Counted from the first letter of the stretch, positions 34,581 through 43,493 are shown. The stretch: 64,000 nt of DNA from Parvularculaceae bacterium (GCA_021776475.1 JAJFFV010000005.1:1178001-1242000), one strand, 5' to 3'. A program made the numbers and translations. The notes: generated by a model from the sequence alone, not told the origin.

Positions 34581-35606
34581 CAGATCAGCTAATTCGGCAA
34601 GGGCAGCTGTCATTTCGTTGTCAGGCAATTTGTTGAGGCAGTTGAGGGCCTTGTCTGCATAGCTGCGAGCGCAGTCCAGAGTTCGCCCGAGTGTGTTGTC
34701 TCTGTGCATCAGCTGCATGGCGTGGGACAGGTCCGTTTCGGATTGTGCGGTTTCGCCGATTGTACGCTCCCAGAAGGCCGCTTCTTCATTATTGCGGGCG
34801 CTTTCGATGGCGTAGACGACCGGCAGCGTGATTTTTCCTTCGCGGAAATCATCGCCCACAGATTTGCCGAGTGCTTTTTCATTGCCTGAGTAATCAAGCG
34901 CATCATCAACCAATTGATAGGCGATCCCGAGGTTCAACCCATATTGCCGAAAGGCATCTTCCTGCACGTCGCCGGCACCTGCGACAACAGCGCCCGCCTG
35001 TGCTGCGGCGGCGAACAATTCAGCCGTCTTCGCCTCGACAACATCAAGATACATATCGAACGTTGATTTGGTGTTCTGCTGTGTTGCTAGTTGCAGCACT
35101 TCGCCTTCAGCAATAACGCAAGAGGCTCTAGAGAGAATCTGCAGCACTTTCAGACTGCCGGTCTTGACCATCAATTCAAATGAGCGCGAAAATAGGAAAT
35201 CACCGACAAGGACGCTTTCCTTGTTACCCCAGACGACGTTCGCGGTCTCAAGCCCACGCCGCAGGCGGCTGGCGTCAACTACATCATCGTGTAGAAGCGT
35301 GGCGCCGTGGATCAGCTCAACAGCGGCCGCAAGCGATATATGGTGTGGGCCATCGTAACCGAAGGCCCGCGCAGCCGCCAGAGTGACAACCGGGCGCAGC
35401 CGTTTGCCGCCAGCATTGATCAAGTGACCGGCAACTTCCGGGATCATTTTTACCGAAGACTGCAGGTGATTGACAATGGTCCCGTTGACCGCTTCCATGT
35501 CCGCTGCTGTCAACTCGCGCAGGGTCAGAACAGCACTTTGGAAGTCGCGCTCACGTGCTATGCTTTTTGCCGGTTCGCCCAAGGCGAAACTCCTTTTGAA
35601 ACCCAT
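34560..35606 (-). CDS. polyprenyl diphosphate synthase (long-chain, octaprenyl type)
   Basis: 348 residues. The first aspartate-rich motif is HGATLLHDDVVDASRLRRG (D-D-x-x-D, about residues 99-117) and the second is YQLVDDALDYSG (D-D-x-x-D, about 230). GGKRLRP (about 68) binds the allylic pyrophosphate. It extends isoprenoid chains with trans geometry, most likely for the ubiquinone tail; the exact length cannot be read from sequence here. An N-terminal extension of about 30 residues precedes the catalytic fold. It overlaps the convergent transferase gene by 21 bases. Confidence 0.92.
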   Translation of the reverse strand: MGFKRSFALGEPAKSIARERDFQSAVLTLRELTAADMEAVNGTIVNHLQSSVKMIPEVAGHLINAGGKRLRPVVTLAAARAFGYDGPHHISLAAAVELIHGATLLHDDVVDASRLRRGLETANVVWGNKESVLVGDFLFSRSFELMVKTGSLKVLQILSRASCVIAEGEVLQLATQQNTKSTFDMYLDVVEAKTAELFAAAAQAGAVVAGAGDVQEDAFRQYGLNLGIAYQLVDDALDYSGNEKALGKSVGDDFREGKITLPVVYAIESARNNEEAAFWERTIGETAQSETDLSHAMQLMHRDNTLGRTLDCARSYADKALNCLNKLPDNEMTAALAELADLSISRAS

Positions 35607-35756
35607 GTAACTATCTTTTCGCAGACAACAATGAGGGGCGCAATATCACGGGTCAAGGGCGTCTGCCACAATTCATCGACTGGAAAGAAGGTTGAAAAAC
35701 CACCAATTTTCAAAGTCCTGTTGCAGCATCCGTCCGACATACCTACATCGGATCTC

Positions 35757-36626
35757 ATGATCAAACTAACCGAACTACCCCAAAAAATGTGGAAGGCTCT
35801 GCCTTTCACTGGCGCAGCTCAACCCGTTGTGACCCATATCGAGTTGTCCGGTGTGATCGCGTCCGCTGGCAGAACCAGCAAAAACCTCAATCTCAGACGG
35901 ATCGAAAAAGCCCTTGATGAGGCGTTCGCGCCAAAGGGGGTGAAAGCGGTTGCCATCAGCATCAACTCGCCGGGCGGCTCGCCGGTGCAATCGCGTCTGA
36001 TTCATGACCGCATTCGTGCGCTTGCGCGCGAAAAGGATGTGCCTGTTTTGACTTTTGTTGAGGATGTCGGAGCGTCCGGCGGGTATATCCTGTCGATCGC
36101 CGGTGACGAAATCTACGCGGACCCCAGTTCAATCGTCGGCTCGATTGGTGTCATCGGCGGCGGCTTCGGTTTTCCAGAGGCGCTCGCGAAGCTAGGTGTT
36201 GAGCGCCGGGTCTATACGGCGGGCAAGAACAAAAGCCAGATGGATCCGTTCAAACCGGAAAATCCTGAAGACATTGCCCGTCAGCAGGTGTTGCTCGACG
36301 CGCTGCACGAGATTTTCATTGATCTTGTCAAGGAGCGCAGAGGCGGCAAGCTAAGCGATGACGCCACGACCTTCACTGGCGAGTATTGGCATGCCGACGC
36401 GGCTAAAGAACGCGGATTGATCGATGATTTTGGTGAAGTGCGCACGGTTTTGAAAGAGAAGTTTGGCAAGGATGTGAAGATAAAACATATCCATACGGAT
36501 GAACGAAGCCTGCTTCAGAAACTTCTGACACGCAGCAACGGTGCATTGTCTACGAGCCTAATTAGCGCCGATGATGTCATGGAAAGTCTGGACGCAAAGG
36601 CACTTTGGGGGCGCTACGGCTTATAG
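35757..36626 (+). CDS. S49 family peptidase (SppA/SohB-like, short form)
   Basis: 289 residues from ATG 35757; the frame is open further upstream, but that part looks like noise and would run into the divergent prenyl synthase. INSPGGSPVQSRLIHDRIRA (about residue 66) is the strand before the active site. VGASGGYILSIAGDEIYAD (about 105-123) holds the catalytic Ser in A-S-G-G-Y. SSIVGSIGVI follows, with the Lys likely in later helices. It is the half-size form, which assembles as an oligomer. No signal anchor is seen, so it may be cytosolic or peripherally membrane-bound. Confidence 0.9.
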   Translation: MIKLTELPQKMWKALPFTGAAQPVVTHIELSGVIASAGRTSKNLNLRRIEKALDEAFAPKGVKAVAISINSPGGSPVQSRLIHDRIRALAREKDVPVLTFVEDVGASGGYILSIAGDEIYADPSSIVGSIGVIGGGFGFPEALAKLGVERRVYTAGKNKSQMDPFKPENPEDIARQQVLLDALHEIFIDLVKERRGGKLSDDATTFTGEYWHADAAKERGLIDDFGEVRTVLKEKFGKDVKIKHIHTDERSLLQKLLTRSNGALSTSLISADDVMESLDAKALWGRYGL

Positions 36627-36635
36627 AGCTGCCTA

Positions 36636-37775
36636 TCAATCAAGTGTTCGGCGGTAGCGCATCATGGCCACCGCAGTGGCAGCAAGCGTGAACAAAGTCA
36701 TTGCGATCAGTGCTCCTTGCAAATCTTCGATGCCAGCGCCTTTTAACATTACCCCACGGACGATTCGGAGGAAATGCGTAAGGGGCAGCACTTCGCCGAT
36801 CATTTGAGCCCAGTTGGGCATGCCCCGGAAAGGAAACATAAAGCCGGACAACAAAATTGATGGTAAGAAGAAGAAAAAAGTCAGCTGCATTGCTTGCAGT
36901 TGGGATGCAGCAATTGTGGAAAAAGTAAACCCCAGGGCGAGATTGGCCAATACAAAAACTGCGACACCAAGCAATAAAATCCACATCGCCCCTGCAAAAG
37001 GCACATTAAAAAGATAACGCGCTGTGATAAGGACGACAACGGTTTGAACCGCTCCAACAACAACGTAGGGCAAAATTTTGCCGAGCATGACCTCACTTGG
37101 CCGCGCAGGCATCGCCAACAGGTTCTCCATAGTGCCGCGCTCAACCTCACGGGTCATCGCCATGGCCGTTATCATCACAAGGGTCATTGTCAGGATAACA
37201 CCCAGTAATCCGGGGACGATGTTATACTGAGTGACACCTTCCGGATTATAGCGTGGATGAACAACTAAATCGAATGGCGGCGGCTGGGGAGCAAGATGGG
37301 CAAGAGCACCGGTCAATTCGTGGCGCAGGGCTTGCGTAAAGATGGTCTCAGCGCGGGCAATCGCGTTAGACGAGGCAGCGGGGTCGGAAGCATCAGCCTC
37401 GATCAGGATCTGCGGTCGGTCTCCCCGGATCAGCCGCTTTGTAAAACCGGCCGGAAAAGAAACAACAAAAGCAACTTTACCGCTGGCGAGAAGCCGGGCG
37501 CTTTCTTCCGGGTCCGCTGTTTCGAGGACGAGGTCGTAGTATTCAGATGTCTCCAGAGCTTGTAGTAGTGTCCGCACGATTGCTGTTTGTTCTTCCGCGT
37601 GGACGGCTGTTGGCAGAGACTTGGGATCTGTATTGATCGCGTACCCGAACAGGATCAGTTGCATGACCGGGATGGCAAACATCATGCCGAATGTCAGCCG
37701 GTCACGGCGCATTTGAATGAGTTCCTTGGTGAAGATAGCACCGGTCCGTGCAAATATACCGCGAGGAGAGATCAT
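36636..37775 (-). CDS. ABC-2 type transporter permease
   Basis: 379 residues, starting at ATG 37775 inside the stop of the ATPase gene (ATGA). One membrane segment near residue 30 is followed by a large periplasmic loop of about 140 residues, then five segments from about 185 onward. EVERGTMENLLAMPARPSEVMLG (about 230; residues E-R-G-T and P) is the hallmark of the ABC-2/YhhJ-YbhR group. With the HlyD partner and ATPase it likely exports drugs or lipophilic compounds. Only one permease gene is present, so it would act as a homodimer. Confidence 0.92.
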   Translation of the reverse strand: MISPRGIFARTGAIFTKELIQMRRDRLTFGMMFAIPVMQLILFGYAINTDPKSLPTAVHAEEQTAIVRTLLQALETSEYYDLVLETADPEESARLLASGKVAFVVSFPAGFTKRLIRGDRPQILIEADASDPAASSNAIARAETIFTQALRHELTGALAHLAPQPPPFDLVVHPRYNPEGVTQYNIVPGLLGVILTMTLVMITAMAMTREVERGTMENLLAMPARPSEVMLGKILPYVVVGAVQTVVVLITARYLFNVPFAGAMWILLLGVAVFVLANLALGFTFSTIAASQLQAMQLTFFFFLPSILLSGFMFPFRGMPNWAQMIGEVLPLTHFLRIVRGVMLKGAGIEDLQGALIAMTLFTLAATAVAMMRYRRTLD

Positions 37776-38701
37776 GCGTGAGGTCTCCGGTCGTCGCTTG
37801 CGTGCGCCATCAGTGCGATAAACGTATCTTCCAGGGTTGGTCGGACCTCTTGCCATTCGATGCTGGTTTGCTCTCGGTTTGCTGTTACCTGCTCCAGCAA
37901 GGCACGATTTGTTCCACTGACATGAAGTGCCGCGCCAAAATAGGCGACGTGATCAACACCGGGCTGACCTCTTAAGCCTGATGCAAGCTGCCGGATGCCG
38001 TTGCCTTCGGCTCGGTATGTGATGAGCTCCGATGCATCGATTATGTCGTTTACATGTCCTTGCGTGACTACCTTGCCGTTGGCGAGGTAGACGATCTGGT
38101 CACATCTTTCCGCTTCATCCATGTAATGTGTTGACACCAGAACCGTCATACCATCTGTGGACAGACGATGAATCTCGTCCCAAAAGTCACGCCGTGCTTG
38201 TGGATCAACCCCTGCCGTTGGCTCATCAAGTAACAGGAGTTTTGGCGCGCGCATGGTGACGGCAGCAAGTGCCAGTCGCTGTTTCCAACCGCCCGACAGG
38301 GCAGCGGCAAGCTGGTGCTGGCGTTTGGTCAAGCCAAGTGTTTCCAGCGTCACATCAACATGTTCGCGCATCGACGGTGTTTGGTAAAGCCGCGCTACAA
38401 ATTCGAGATTCTCGCGGATCGTGAGGTCACTCCAGAAGGAAAATTTCTGGGTCATGTAGCCGGTTGCCAGTTTGATCTGGTCAGCTTCGTGCACAATATC
38501 ATGGCCCAGGCATGTGCCCTCGCCTTGGGTCGGATTTAACAAACCACAGATCATCCGGATGGTGGTGGTCTTGCCGGATCCGTTGGGCCCAAGAAATCCC
38601 CAAACCTGACCGCGCGGCATCTGGATATCAACGCCGTCAACCGCAACTTTTTCACCGAAGCGTTTAACAAGTCCGCGAACATCGATTGCAAACTCACTCA
38701 T
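37772..38701 (-). CDS. ABC transporter ATP-binding protein
   Basis: 309 residues. Walker A is GPNGSGKTT (about residues 39-47), the signature LSGGWKQRLALA (about 139-150), Walker B LLLLDEPTAG (about 159-168), and the H-loop STHYMDEAE (about 193). These make a full nucleotide-binding domain with a C-terminal extension of about 80 residues, as in YbhF-like exporters. Its start overlaps the end of the HlyD gene and its stop overlaps the permease start, each by four bases. Confidence 0.95.
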   Translation of the reverse strand: MSEFAIDVRGLVKRFGEKVAVDGVDIQMPRGQVWGFLGPNGSGKTTTIRMICGLLNPTQGEGTCLGHDIVHEADQIKLATGYMTQKFSFWSDLTIRENLEFVARLYQTPSMREHVDVTLETLGLTKRQHQLAAALSGGWKQRLALAAVTMRAPKLLLLDEPTAGVDPQARRDFWDEIHRLSTDGMTVLVSTHYMDEAERCDQIVYLANGKVVTQGHVNDIIDASELITYRAEGNGIRQLASGLRGQPGVDHVAYFGAALHVSGTNRALLEQVTANREQTSIEWQEVRPTLEDTFIALMAHASDDRRPHA

Positions 38702-39657
38702 TGCAGGATCACATCCACAGGCAGGCCAGGCCGCAAGCCGGTCCCTTCGGGTAATCGCGCTTCGACGAGAAAAACCAGTTTTTCGCGCGATCCGGCACTG
38801 TATATTACGGGAGGCGTGAATTCTGCTTCGTCAGCAATATAGACAACTCTCGCGTCGATATCTTGCGCAACGCCGTCGGTGCGAACTCGTACAGTATTTC
38901 CTGTCTTCAGCCTGGTTAATTCTGACTGCGGAACAAAGAATTTTACTTTCAACGAATCTGGCGGCAATAAAGCCACGACCGGCGTGCCGGCTACAACATA
39001 TTCACCTTGCCGATGAAAAACGAAATCAACCCTGCCGTCTGTTTTTGCAGTGACCGTCCTCTGGTTGAGGTGCCATTCAGCCTGGGCGAGGGTAGCATCA
39101 GCCGTCGCTTTTGAGGCGTCGGCCGCATCACGTGTGGCTGTGCGCCCGGCCAGGCGGGCAATTTCGATTGCCTGTTCAGCAGATCTGACGCGGGCAGCCG
39201 CCGCTTTGTAATTGGCAATGAGCTGATCACCGAGAACCTTTGCTTCAATGCCTTCAGCAACGAGTGGCAGGGAACGATCCATTTCAGCTTTTGCAAGGCT
39301 GAAACGGGCACTCGCTTCTTGATACTGTGCCTCAAGGGCTGATATCTCAGCTGGCCGGGCACCTGTTGCTATGTCTCGTGCTTGCGCGTCAGCTTGCGCC
39401 ACGCGCGCCGCTGCTTCGGCATAAAGCGCGTTCTGTTCACCTTTGTCGAGTTCGAAAAGAACATCTCCTGCTGCAACAAAATCACCCTCGCTGTGCGACA
39501 TTGATACAACCCATCCCGGTTGCGCTGATGCAACATAGACATACTCAGCTTCGATATATCCAACCAGACGTTCGTCGGTATCCTGACGAGAACATCCGAC
39601 ACCGATAAGTAACATTATGATTGCCAAGAACATCGCAAGCAAACGAGGGCAAGTCAT
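38698..39657 (-). CDS. HlyD-family membrane fusion lipoprotein
   Basis: 319 residues. The signal ends LLIGVGC, so the protein should be a lipoprotein. YIEAEYVYVASAQPGWV and AAGDVLFELD (about 35-75) form the first half of a lipoyl/barrel-sandwich domain. A long Ala-rich helical hairpin at about 80-195 follows, then VTAKTDGRVDFVFHRQGEYV (second lipoyl half) and a beta-barrel. It links the ABC exporter to the outer membrane. ATGA overlaps on both sides show one operon with tetR, the ATPase and the permease. Confidence 0.92.
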   Translation of the reverse strand: MTCPRLLAMFLAIIMLLIGVGCSRQDTDERLVGYIEAEYVYVASAQPGWVVSMSHSEGDFVAAGDVLFELDKGEQNALYAEAAARVAQADAQARDIATGARPAEISALEAQYQEASARFSLAKAEMDRSLPLVAEGIEAKVLGDQLIANYKAAAARVRSAEQAIEIARLAGRTATRDAADASKATADATLAQAEWHLNQRTVTAKTDGRVDFVFHRQGEYVVAGTPVVALLPPDSLKVKFFVPQSELTRLKTGNTVRVRTDGVAQDIDARVVYIADEAEFTPPVIYSAGSREKLVFLVEARLPEGTGLRPGLPVDVILQ

Positions 39658-40283
39658 GATGCCTCACTTTCTGCGCCAAGCGCGCGGGTCAACATCCTCA
39701 GATGCAAACTGAACAGACTATCAAGATCAATGCGCGCATCAGGGTCATGCTCGAAAAGGATGTGCCAGATCACCGACATAACGATCGGTGCCACAACTAT
39801 GCGAGCCGTCAGTGCGGGATCTGCTATTTCAAGCTCGCCATTTTCTTTCGCGGCTTGCAAAACACCGGCCATCAAACCAAGCACACGTTCAATGACATTC
39901 TGCCGGTAGGCGGTCACCGTATCAGGAAAAGCCGGCGCATCTGCGATAAGCACTTTCAAGATTTTGGGCAGGTCGGTTTCGCGAATGATTACCGGCGCTA
40001 TTTGGGTGATCGCTGAGATCGCATCGATTGCGCTGGCAGATGTTTGTACAATTGCCTCGACCCGTTCCACGTTTGGCATCGCAATTTGCTCGATCAAAGA
40101 CGTGAACAAGTCGTCCTTGGAGCTGAAATAGAGGTACAATGTGCCTTTTGACAAGTCGGCGCGGCGGGCAATGTCGTCCATACGCGCCGCGGCAAAGCCC
40201 CGATCAAAAAATTCACCAAGCGCTGCTTGCAACAAAACCTGTCGCCGCTCGTCTTTGGCTGCTGCCGTGCGCGCTCTCGCCAT
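39654..40283 (-). CDS. TetR/AcrR family repressor of the ABC export operon
   Basis: 209 residues. The helix-turn-helix region is AALGEFFDRGFAAARMDDIARRADLSKGTLYLYFSSKDDLF (about 20-60, written here only as landmarks EFFDRGFAA and DLSKGTLYLYF). The C-terminal ligand domain is variable. It is the first gene of the operon, and the near-perfect palindrome at 40295-40320 begins 12 bases before its start codon, so it likely represses its own operon. The arrangement recalls CecR-YbhGFSR of enteric bacteria. The inducer is unknown. Confidence 0.92.
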   Translation of the reverse strand: MARARTAAAKDERRQVLLQAALGEFFDRGFAAARMDDIARRADLSKGTLYLYFSSKDDLFTSLIEQIAMPNVERVEAIVQTSASAIDAISAITQIAPVIIRETDLPKILKVLIADAPAFPDTVTAYRQNVIERVLGLMAGVLQAAKENGELEIADPALTARIVVAPIVMSVIWHILFEHDPDARIDLDSLFSLHLRMLTRALGAESEAS

Positions 40284-40294
40284 TATTCCATCTC

Positions 40295-40320
40295 TAAATA
40301 ACTGACCAGTCGGTTATTTA
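40295..40320. promoter_or_regulatory. 26-bp operator candidate for the TetR regulator
   Basis: TAAATAACTGAC and GTCGGTTATTTA flank a central CA. The second arm is the reverse complement of the first with one mismatch in twelve. It lies 12 bases upstream of the tetR start, where repressor binding would block transcription. Such size and symmetry are usual for TetR operators. Binding is inferred, not shown. Confidence 0.65.
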
Positions 40321-40385
40321 ATGGTGGAAGCGTCAATATGCAACCCCGCGACAATTGGGCGAGAAGAATCCCGCAAGCAGGACAC

Positions 40386-40421
40386 AAAAAACTGAAGATG
40401 ATGGCGATTCATCTTCAGTTT
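40386..40421 (-). terminator. Rho-independent terminator of the LysM/BON gene
   Basis: On the minus strand a perfect 13-base stem (AAACTGAAGATGA, 7-base loop, TCATCTTCAGTTT) is followed by a run of T (complement of A at 40386-40391). It lies 60 bases beyond the stop of the Kbp-like gene, which reads leftward into it. The length of the stem is unusual. Confidence 0.8.
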
Positions 40422-40481
40422 GGTGACAGCTGTAATATCCCAAAACCGTCGTTTTTTGTCCAGCTTGTGGAAAATTGACGC

Positions 40482-40925
40482 TCAGTCGAGCGGCGGAATC
40501 CTCAGAATCTGACCGGGGTAAATCTTGTCCGGATCAGCGAGCATTGGTTTGTTCGCGTCAAAAATATGCGGGTACTTCATCGCATCACCGTAAAATTCCT
40601 TGGCAATTTTGGAAAGCGTATCGCCTGATTTGACTTCGTACATCTTTGCCTCAGGGGCCGGCTCTGCTACTTCAATACGCGATTCCACTTCCGCTACACC
40701 AGCGCTGTTGCCGGCCGCAATAATCGCCTTTTCCGCATCTGCTTGGGTCTTGGCCTTGCCTGAAATGATAATTTTGCCGTCTTCCTTCTCTTCAACGGCG
40801 ACATCTTTGACGTCTATTTCTTTGACTTTGTCATCTTTTGAGAACTTGTCTTTGACCGCATCAGCCATGTTGCTACCGACTTTTCTCAGAGCATCACCGG
40901 CCGCTTTGGGGAATGTGAAAAACAT
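40482..40925 (-). CDS. BON-LysM potassium-binding protein (Kbp/YgaU-like)
   Basis: 147 residues from the ATG at 40925, which has AGGAGAGAGG just upstream. A BON domain (about 25-90; IDVKDVAVEEKEDGKIIIS) is followed by a LysM domain (about 97-145; YEVKSGDTLSKIAKEFYGD, then IYPGQILRIP). Length and domain order match E. coli Kbp (YgaU, 149 residues), a cytoplasmic K+-binding protein induced by osmotic stress. No signal peptide is present, as for Kbp. It ends before a strong hairpin terminator. Confidence 0.9.
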   Translation of the reverse strand: MFFTFPKAAGDALRKVGSNMADAVKDKFSKDDKVKEIDVKDVAVEEKEDGKIIISGKAKTQADAEKAIIAAGNSAGVAEVESRIEVAEPAPEAKMYEVKSGDTLSKIAKEFYGDAMKYPHIFDANKPMLADPDKIYPGQILRIPPLD

Positions 40926-41053
40926 CTGCCTCTCTCCTCTTTGCCTGCGCCAACGAAAAGTCGGCCAGCGCCTCTCTATCCTAACACATATTTGCCGGCA
41001 GCCGACAAGGACGGGCACTTTTAAATGCCTTGAGCTAGATGGCGTCATTGAGG

Positions 41054-41071
41054 ATAGTCAACTTTGACTAT
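41054..41071. promoter_or_regulatory. inverted repeat between Kbp-like and RidA-like genes
   Basis: ATAGTCAA-CT-TTGACTAT is a perfect inverted repeat with 8-base arms in the 274-base space between the divergent Kbp-like and RidA-like genes. No T-run follows. It may be a binding site for a regulator of one or both. The rest of the space holds a frame (41039-41290) that overlaps the RidA-like start and is not convincing. Confidence 0.4.
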
Positions 41072-41199
41072 GGAAATGCTGTCAGATTACCGCAGCTGAT
41101 GCAGACGGCTCTGAACAAAGCCGACGAGCGAGATCGTCAAGAGACAACTGAGTTGCTAGGTCAGTACTGTAATTTGATAGAATCTGGGAGGTATTCCGT

Positions 41200-41670
41200 A
41201 TGCATATATTTGTCCCGCGCCAAACAGTCATGGCAGCATTGTTGCTGGTGCTCCTTGCTGCCTGCTCTCCTCAAGCAGAAACCGAAATGAGCGAAATAAA
41301 ATTTCTCTCGAGTGATTTTTACAGGCAAGCGGGATTGCCTTTCTCAGAAGTTGTCGAGGTTGATGGCTGGCTTTATCTGTCCGGCGTCATCGGAAACCTG
41401 CCCGGCACGCTCGACCTGGCACCTGGTGGCATTGAGGGTGAAGCGCGGCAAATTATGGCAACCATCAAAACCACGCTCGAGCGACATGGTTCTTCGTTGA
41501 ACCGGGTAGTCAAATGCACGGTTATGATAGGCGATATGGCAGACTGGCCTGCATTCAACGAGGTCTATAAGGAGTATTTTGACGAAAATTATCCGGCCCG
41601 AAGCGCCTTCGGGGCGAATGGCCTGGCATTGGGCGCAGCTGTAGAGGTGGAATGCGTTGCGCGCAGATAA
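41200..41670 (+). CDS. RidA-like protein with lipoprotein signal
   Basis: 156 residues. The N-terminus is a lipoprotein signal ending LLAAC; the Kbp-like gene lies on the other side. The rest is a RidA/YjgF fold: VDGWLYLSGVIGNLPGT, EARQIMATIKTTLERHGSSL, VVKCTVMIGDMADWPAFNEV and the end PARSAFGANGLALGAAVEVECVA (catalytic-site Arg in PARS, Glu in VEVEC). RidA proteins deaminate reactive enamines in the cytoplasm, so a membrane-attached periplasmic copy is unusual. A GGGAGG ribosome binding site precedes the ATG. Confidence 0.88.
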   Translation: MHIFVPRQTVMAALLLVLLAACSPQAETEMSEIKFLSSDFYRQAGLPFSEVVEVDGWLYLSGVIGNLPGTLDLAPGGIEGEARQIMATIKTTLERHGSSLNRVVKCTVMIGDMADWPAFNEVYKEYFDENYPARSAFGANGLALGAAVEVECVARR

Positions 41671-41757
41671 CCTCATCTGACCCATTGGTCATATCCGCAG
41701 GCTGGTATTTCGTTGTTGAAAATGGTAAACTGAAGCTCAGCTGAGGAGATATTCACC

Positions 41758-41961
41758 ATGTCTGCCATCACCACTATTTTGACGACCGCCGCGGCTACTT
41801 TGGGCGCGGTTGCTGCTGTTCGTCAGGTCAGAAAGCGCTTTGGCAAAGTGGAAGAGATCATCCGGCAGGCCCGGCGCAAGGCGGAAGGCAAAGTCGATAA
41901 AGACGTCCTCGAATTTGAAAAAAACCCAGAAACCGGCGCCTATGAAGCCAAAGACATTTAG
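41758..41961 (+). CDS. small hypothetical protein, 67 residues
   Basis: Preceded by a GAGGAGA ribosome binding site. Residues 3-20 are Ala/Thr-rich and hydrophobic, perhaps a short membrane helix. The remainder is highly charged (VRKRFGKVEEIIRQARRKAE) and likely helical. I recognise no family. It could associate with the membrane and bind nucleic acid or protein, but nothing shows a role. Codon use looks normal for the region, so the gene is probably real. Confidence 0.55.
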   Translation: MSAITTILTTAAATLGAVAAVRQVRKRFGKVEEIIRQARRKAEGKVDKDVLEFEKNPETGAYEAKDI

Positions 41962-42069
41962 CCGGTATCGCTCTTCGATCGGCTGTCTTTGATACAATTG
42001 TTTTGCAACGACAGGTGGTGCGCTCTAAAGTCGGAAACGCATATCCCGCGCCAATTTATAAGAACAAGA

Positions 42070-42597
42070 ATGAGCGAAACTCCGATCTGTTTACCCCTCC
42101 GCCGTCAGATTGCGTTTATCGATCTGGAAGCTTCTGGGCTTGGCCCAAAATCCTGGCCGATTGAAGTGGGTTGGGGGTTTCACAGCTGGCCAGCACGCTC
42201 GATGCTGATCAAGCCGGCGACAGGCTGGTCACTTGAGGCGTGGGAAAAATCTGCCGAGGAGTTGCATAAACTATCGCCCGACCAGCTGATCAAGGACGGC
42301 AAGCCGCCGCTTGAAGTTGCCCTGGTGCTAAACGCTGCCTTTGCCAACGCGGATGTCTATTCCGACGCGCCGAGCTTTGACGGTTTCTGGCTCTATCGCC
42401 TGTATGAAGCAGCTGGGGTACGCGCCAATTTCAAGCTGCTTAACTTGGCGGGCCTTATCAATAATGTTGCCAAAAGTAGCCCTGAAGAGCTTATCTCTCG
42501 AGCGAGTGAAAAAGAGCCGCATACGCATCGTGCCGAGCAGGATGTAAGGCACATGCAAACTCTTTATACGCTCGCCTTGGAAGAGGCAGCTGCGTGA
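42070..42597 (+). CDS. DEDDh exonuclease-like protein
   Basis: 175 residues from ATG 42070. The exonuclease motifs can be traced: FIDLEASGLGPKSWPIEVGW (Exo I, D-x-E, about residue 17-36), APSFDGFWLYRLYEA (Exo II Asp, about 101) and HTHRAEQDVRHMQTL (Exo III, H-x4-D, about 152). Thus a two-metal 3'-5' exonuclease of DEDD type is likely, although it is shorter than DnaQ. The alpha/beta hydrolase begins at GTG overlapping its stop. Confidence 0.75.
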   Translation: MSETPICLPLRRQIAFIDLEASGLGPKSWPIEVGWGFHSWPARSMLIKPATGWSLEAWEKSAEELHKLSPDQLIKDGKPPLEVALVLNAAFANADVYSDAPSFDGFWLYRLYEAAGVRANFKLLNLAGLINNVAKSSPEELISRASEKEPHTHRAEQDVRHMQTLYTLALEEAAA

Positions 42598-43493
42598 TCA
42601 CTCCCGAATCTGAATTTGTCGATCTGGCAGATCGTGCGAATGCCAGGGGTGGTAGAATGGCAGTCCGGCATTTTACACAAGAAGGTGCACCGCCTCTTGT
42701 ATTTACCCACGCAACGGGTATGTGCGCGAGTGCTTACAAACGATTCCTGGCTCCTCTGGGCGCAGAATATGACATTCTAGCAGCTGATTTGCGCGGACAT
42801 GGCCAGTCAAAGTTGCCAACGGACACATCAAAATTAAGAAACTGGTCAGTATACGCGCGCGATATGGAAGCTTTACTATTAGCAAAACAACAACCGCCGA
42901 AGGGTTGGCGGTTGATGGGTCATTCGATGGGAGCGGTAGTGAGCCTGCTGGTTGCCGCAGCCGGGCGTGTCAGAGTATCTCGCCTCATCCTGATTGAGCC
43001 CGTCATCATACCTGGATGGGCACGCATCTGGGCCAGAACACCTGCGTTCCATTTGATGAAGCGCGCAATCCCGATTGCGCGCAAGGCGGGGCAAAGGCGG
43101 TCAAGTTGGGAATCATATGAGGCCGTTGAACGATCCTACACTCGCAAAAAATTTTTTAGAAAATGGGCTGACGGTGTCTTGGCAGATTATCTTGAAGGCG
43201 GTCTGACGCAGAGCGATAATGGCGTAAAGCTCGCCTGTGAACCAGCCTGGGAAGCAGCAACGTTTGCCGCACAGGGCCAGAATTTCTGGCATCACCTGAT
43301 CCAGGCAAAAAAAAACCAGAACCTTCAGCCACATTTATTCCTGGCCGAACACGGATCGACAACTCCTCCATCGGCACGCCTGCGGTTGGCAAAAGCAGGC
43401 CTCGAGACAACCATCATTGACGGTAGCGGCCATCTTATACCCCAGGAACTGCCAGAAAAACTCGCTGAAATCGTATCTCCAGCTTTGCGTTAA
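42594..43493 (+). CDS. alpha/beta hydrolase
   Basis: 299 residues starting at GTG, which overlaps the preceding stop (GTGA). The oxyanion region HATGMCASAYKRFLAPL, the nucleophile elbow MGHSMGAVVSLL (about residue 103-114; Ser in G-H-S-M-G), and the C-terminal DGSGHLIPQELP (catalytic His about 280) define the fold. The acidic residue is likely in LFLAEHGSTT (about 250). The substrate is unknown. It is co-translated with the exonuclease-like gene, though no functional link is evident. Confidence 0.88.
   Translation: MITPESEFVDLADRANARGGRMAVRHFTQEGAPPLVFTHATGMCASAYKRFLAPLGAEYDILAADLRGHGQSKLPTDTSKLRNWSVYARDMEALLLAKQQPPKGWRLMGHSMGAVVSLLVAAAGRVRVSRLILIEPVIIPGWARIWARTPAFHLMKRAIPIARKAGQRRSSWESYEAVERSYTRKKFFRKWADGVLADYLEGGLTQSDNGVKLACEPAWEAATFAAQGQNFWHHLIQAKKNQNLQPHLFLAEHGSTTPPSARLRLAKAGLETTIIDGSGHLIPQELPEKLAEIVSPALR

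Noticed and set aside
41039-41290. 83-codon plus-strand frame upstream of the RidA-like gene (starts MASLRIVNFDYG)
   Set aside because: The first half looks protein-like, but the frame overlaps the signal peptide of the RidA-like gene by 91 bases, lacks a ribosome binding site and matches no family I know. It might deserve a search, but I cannot support it.
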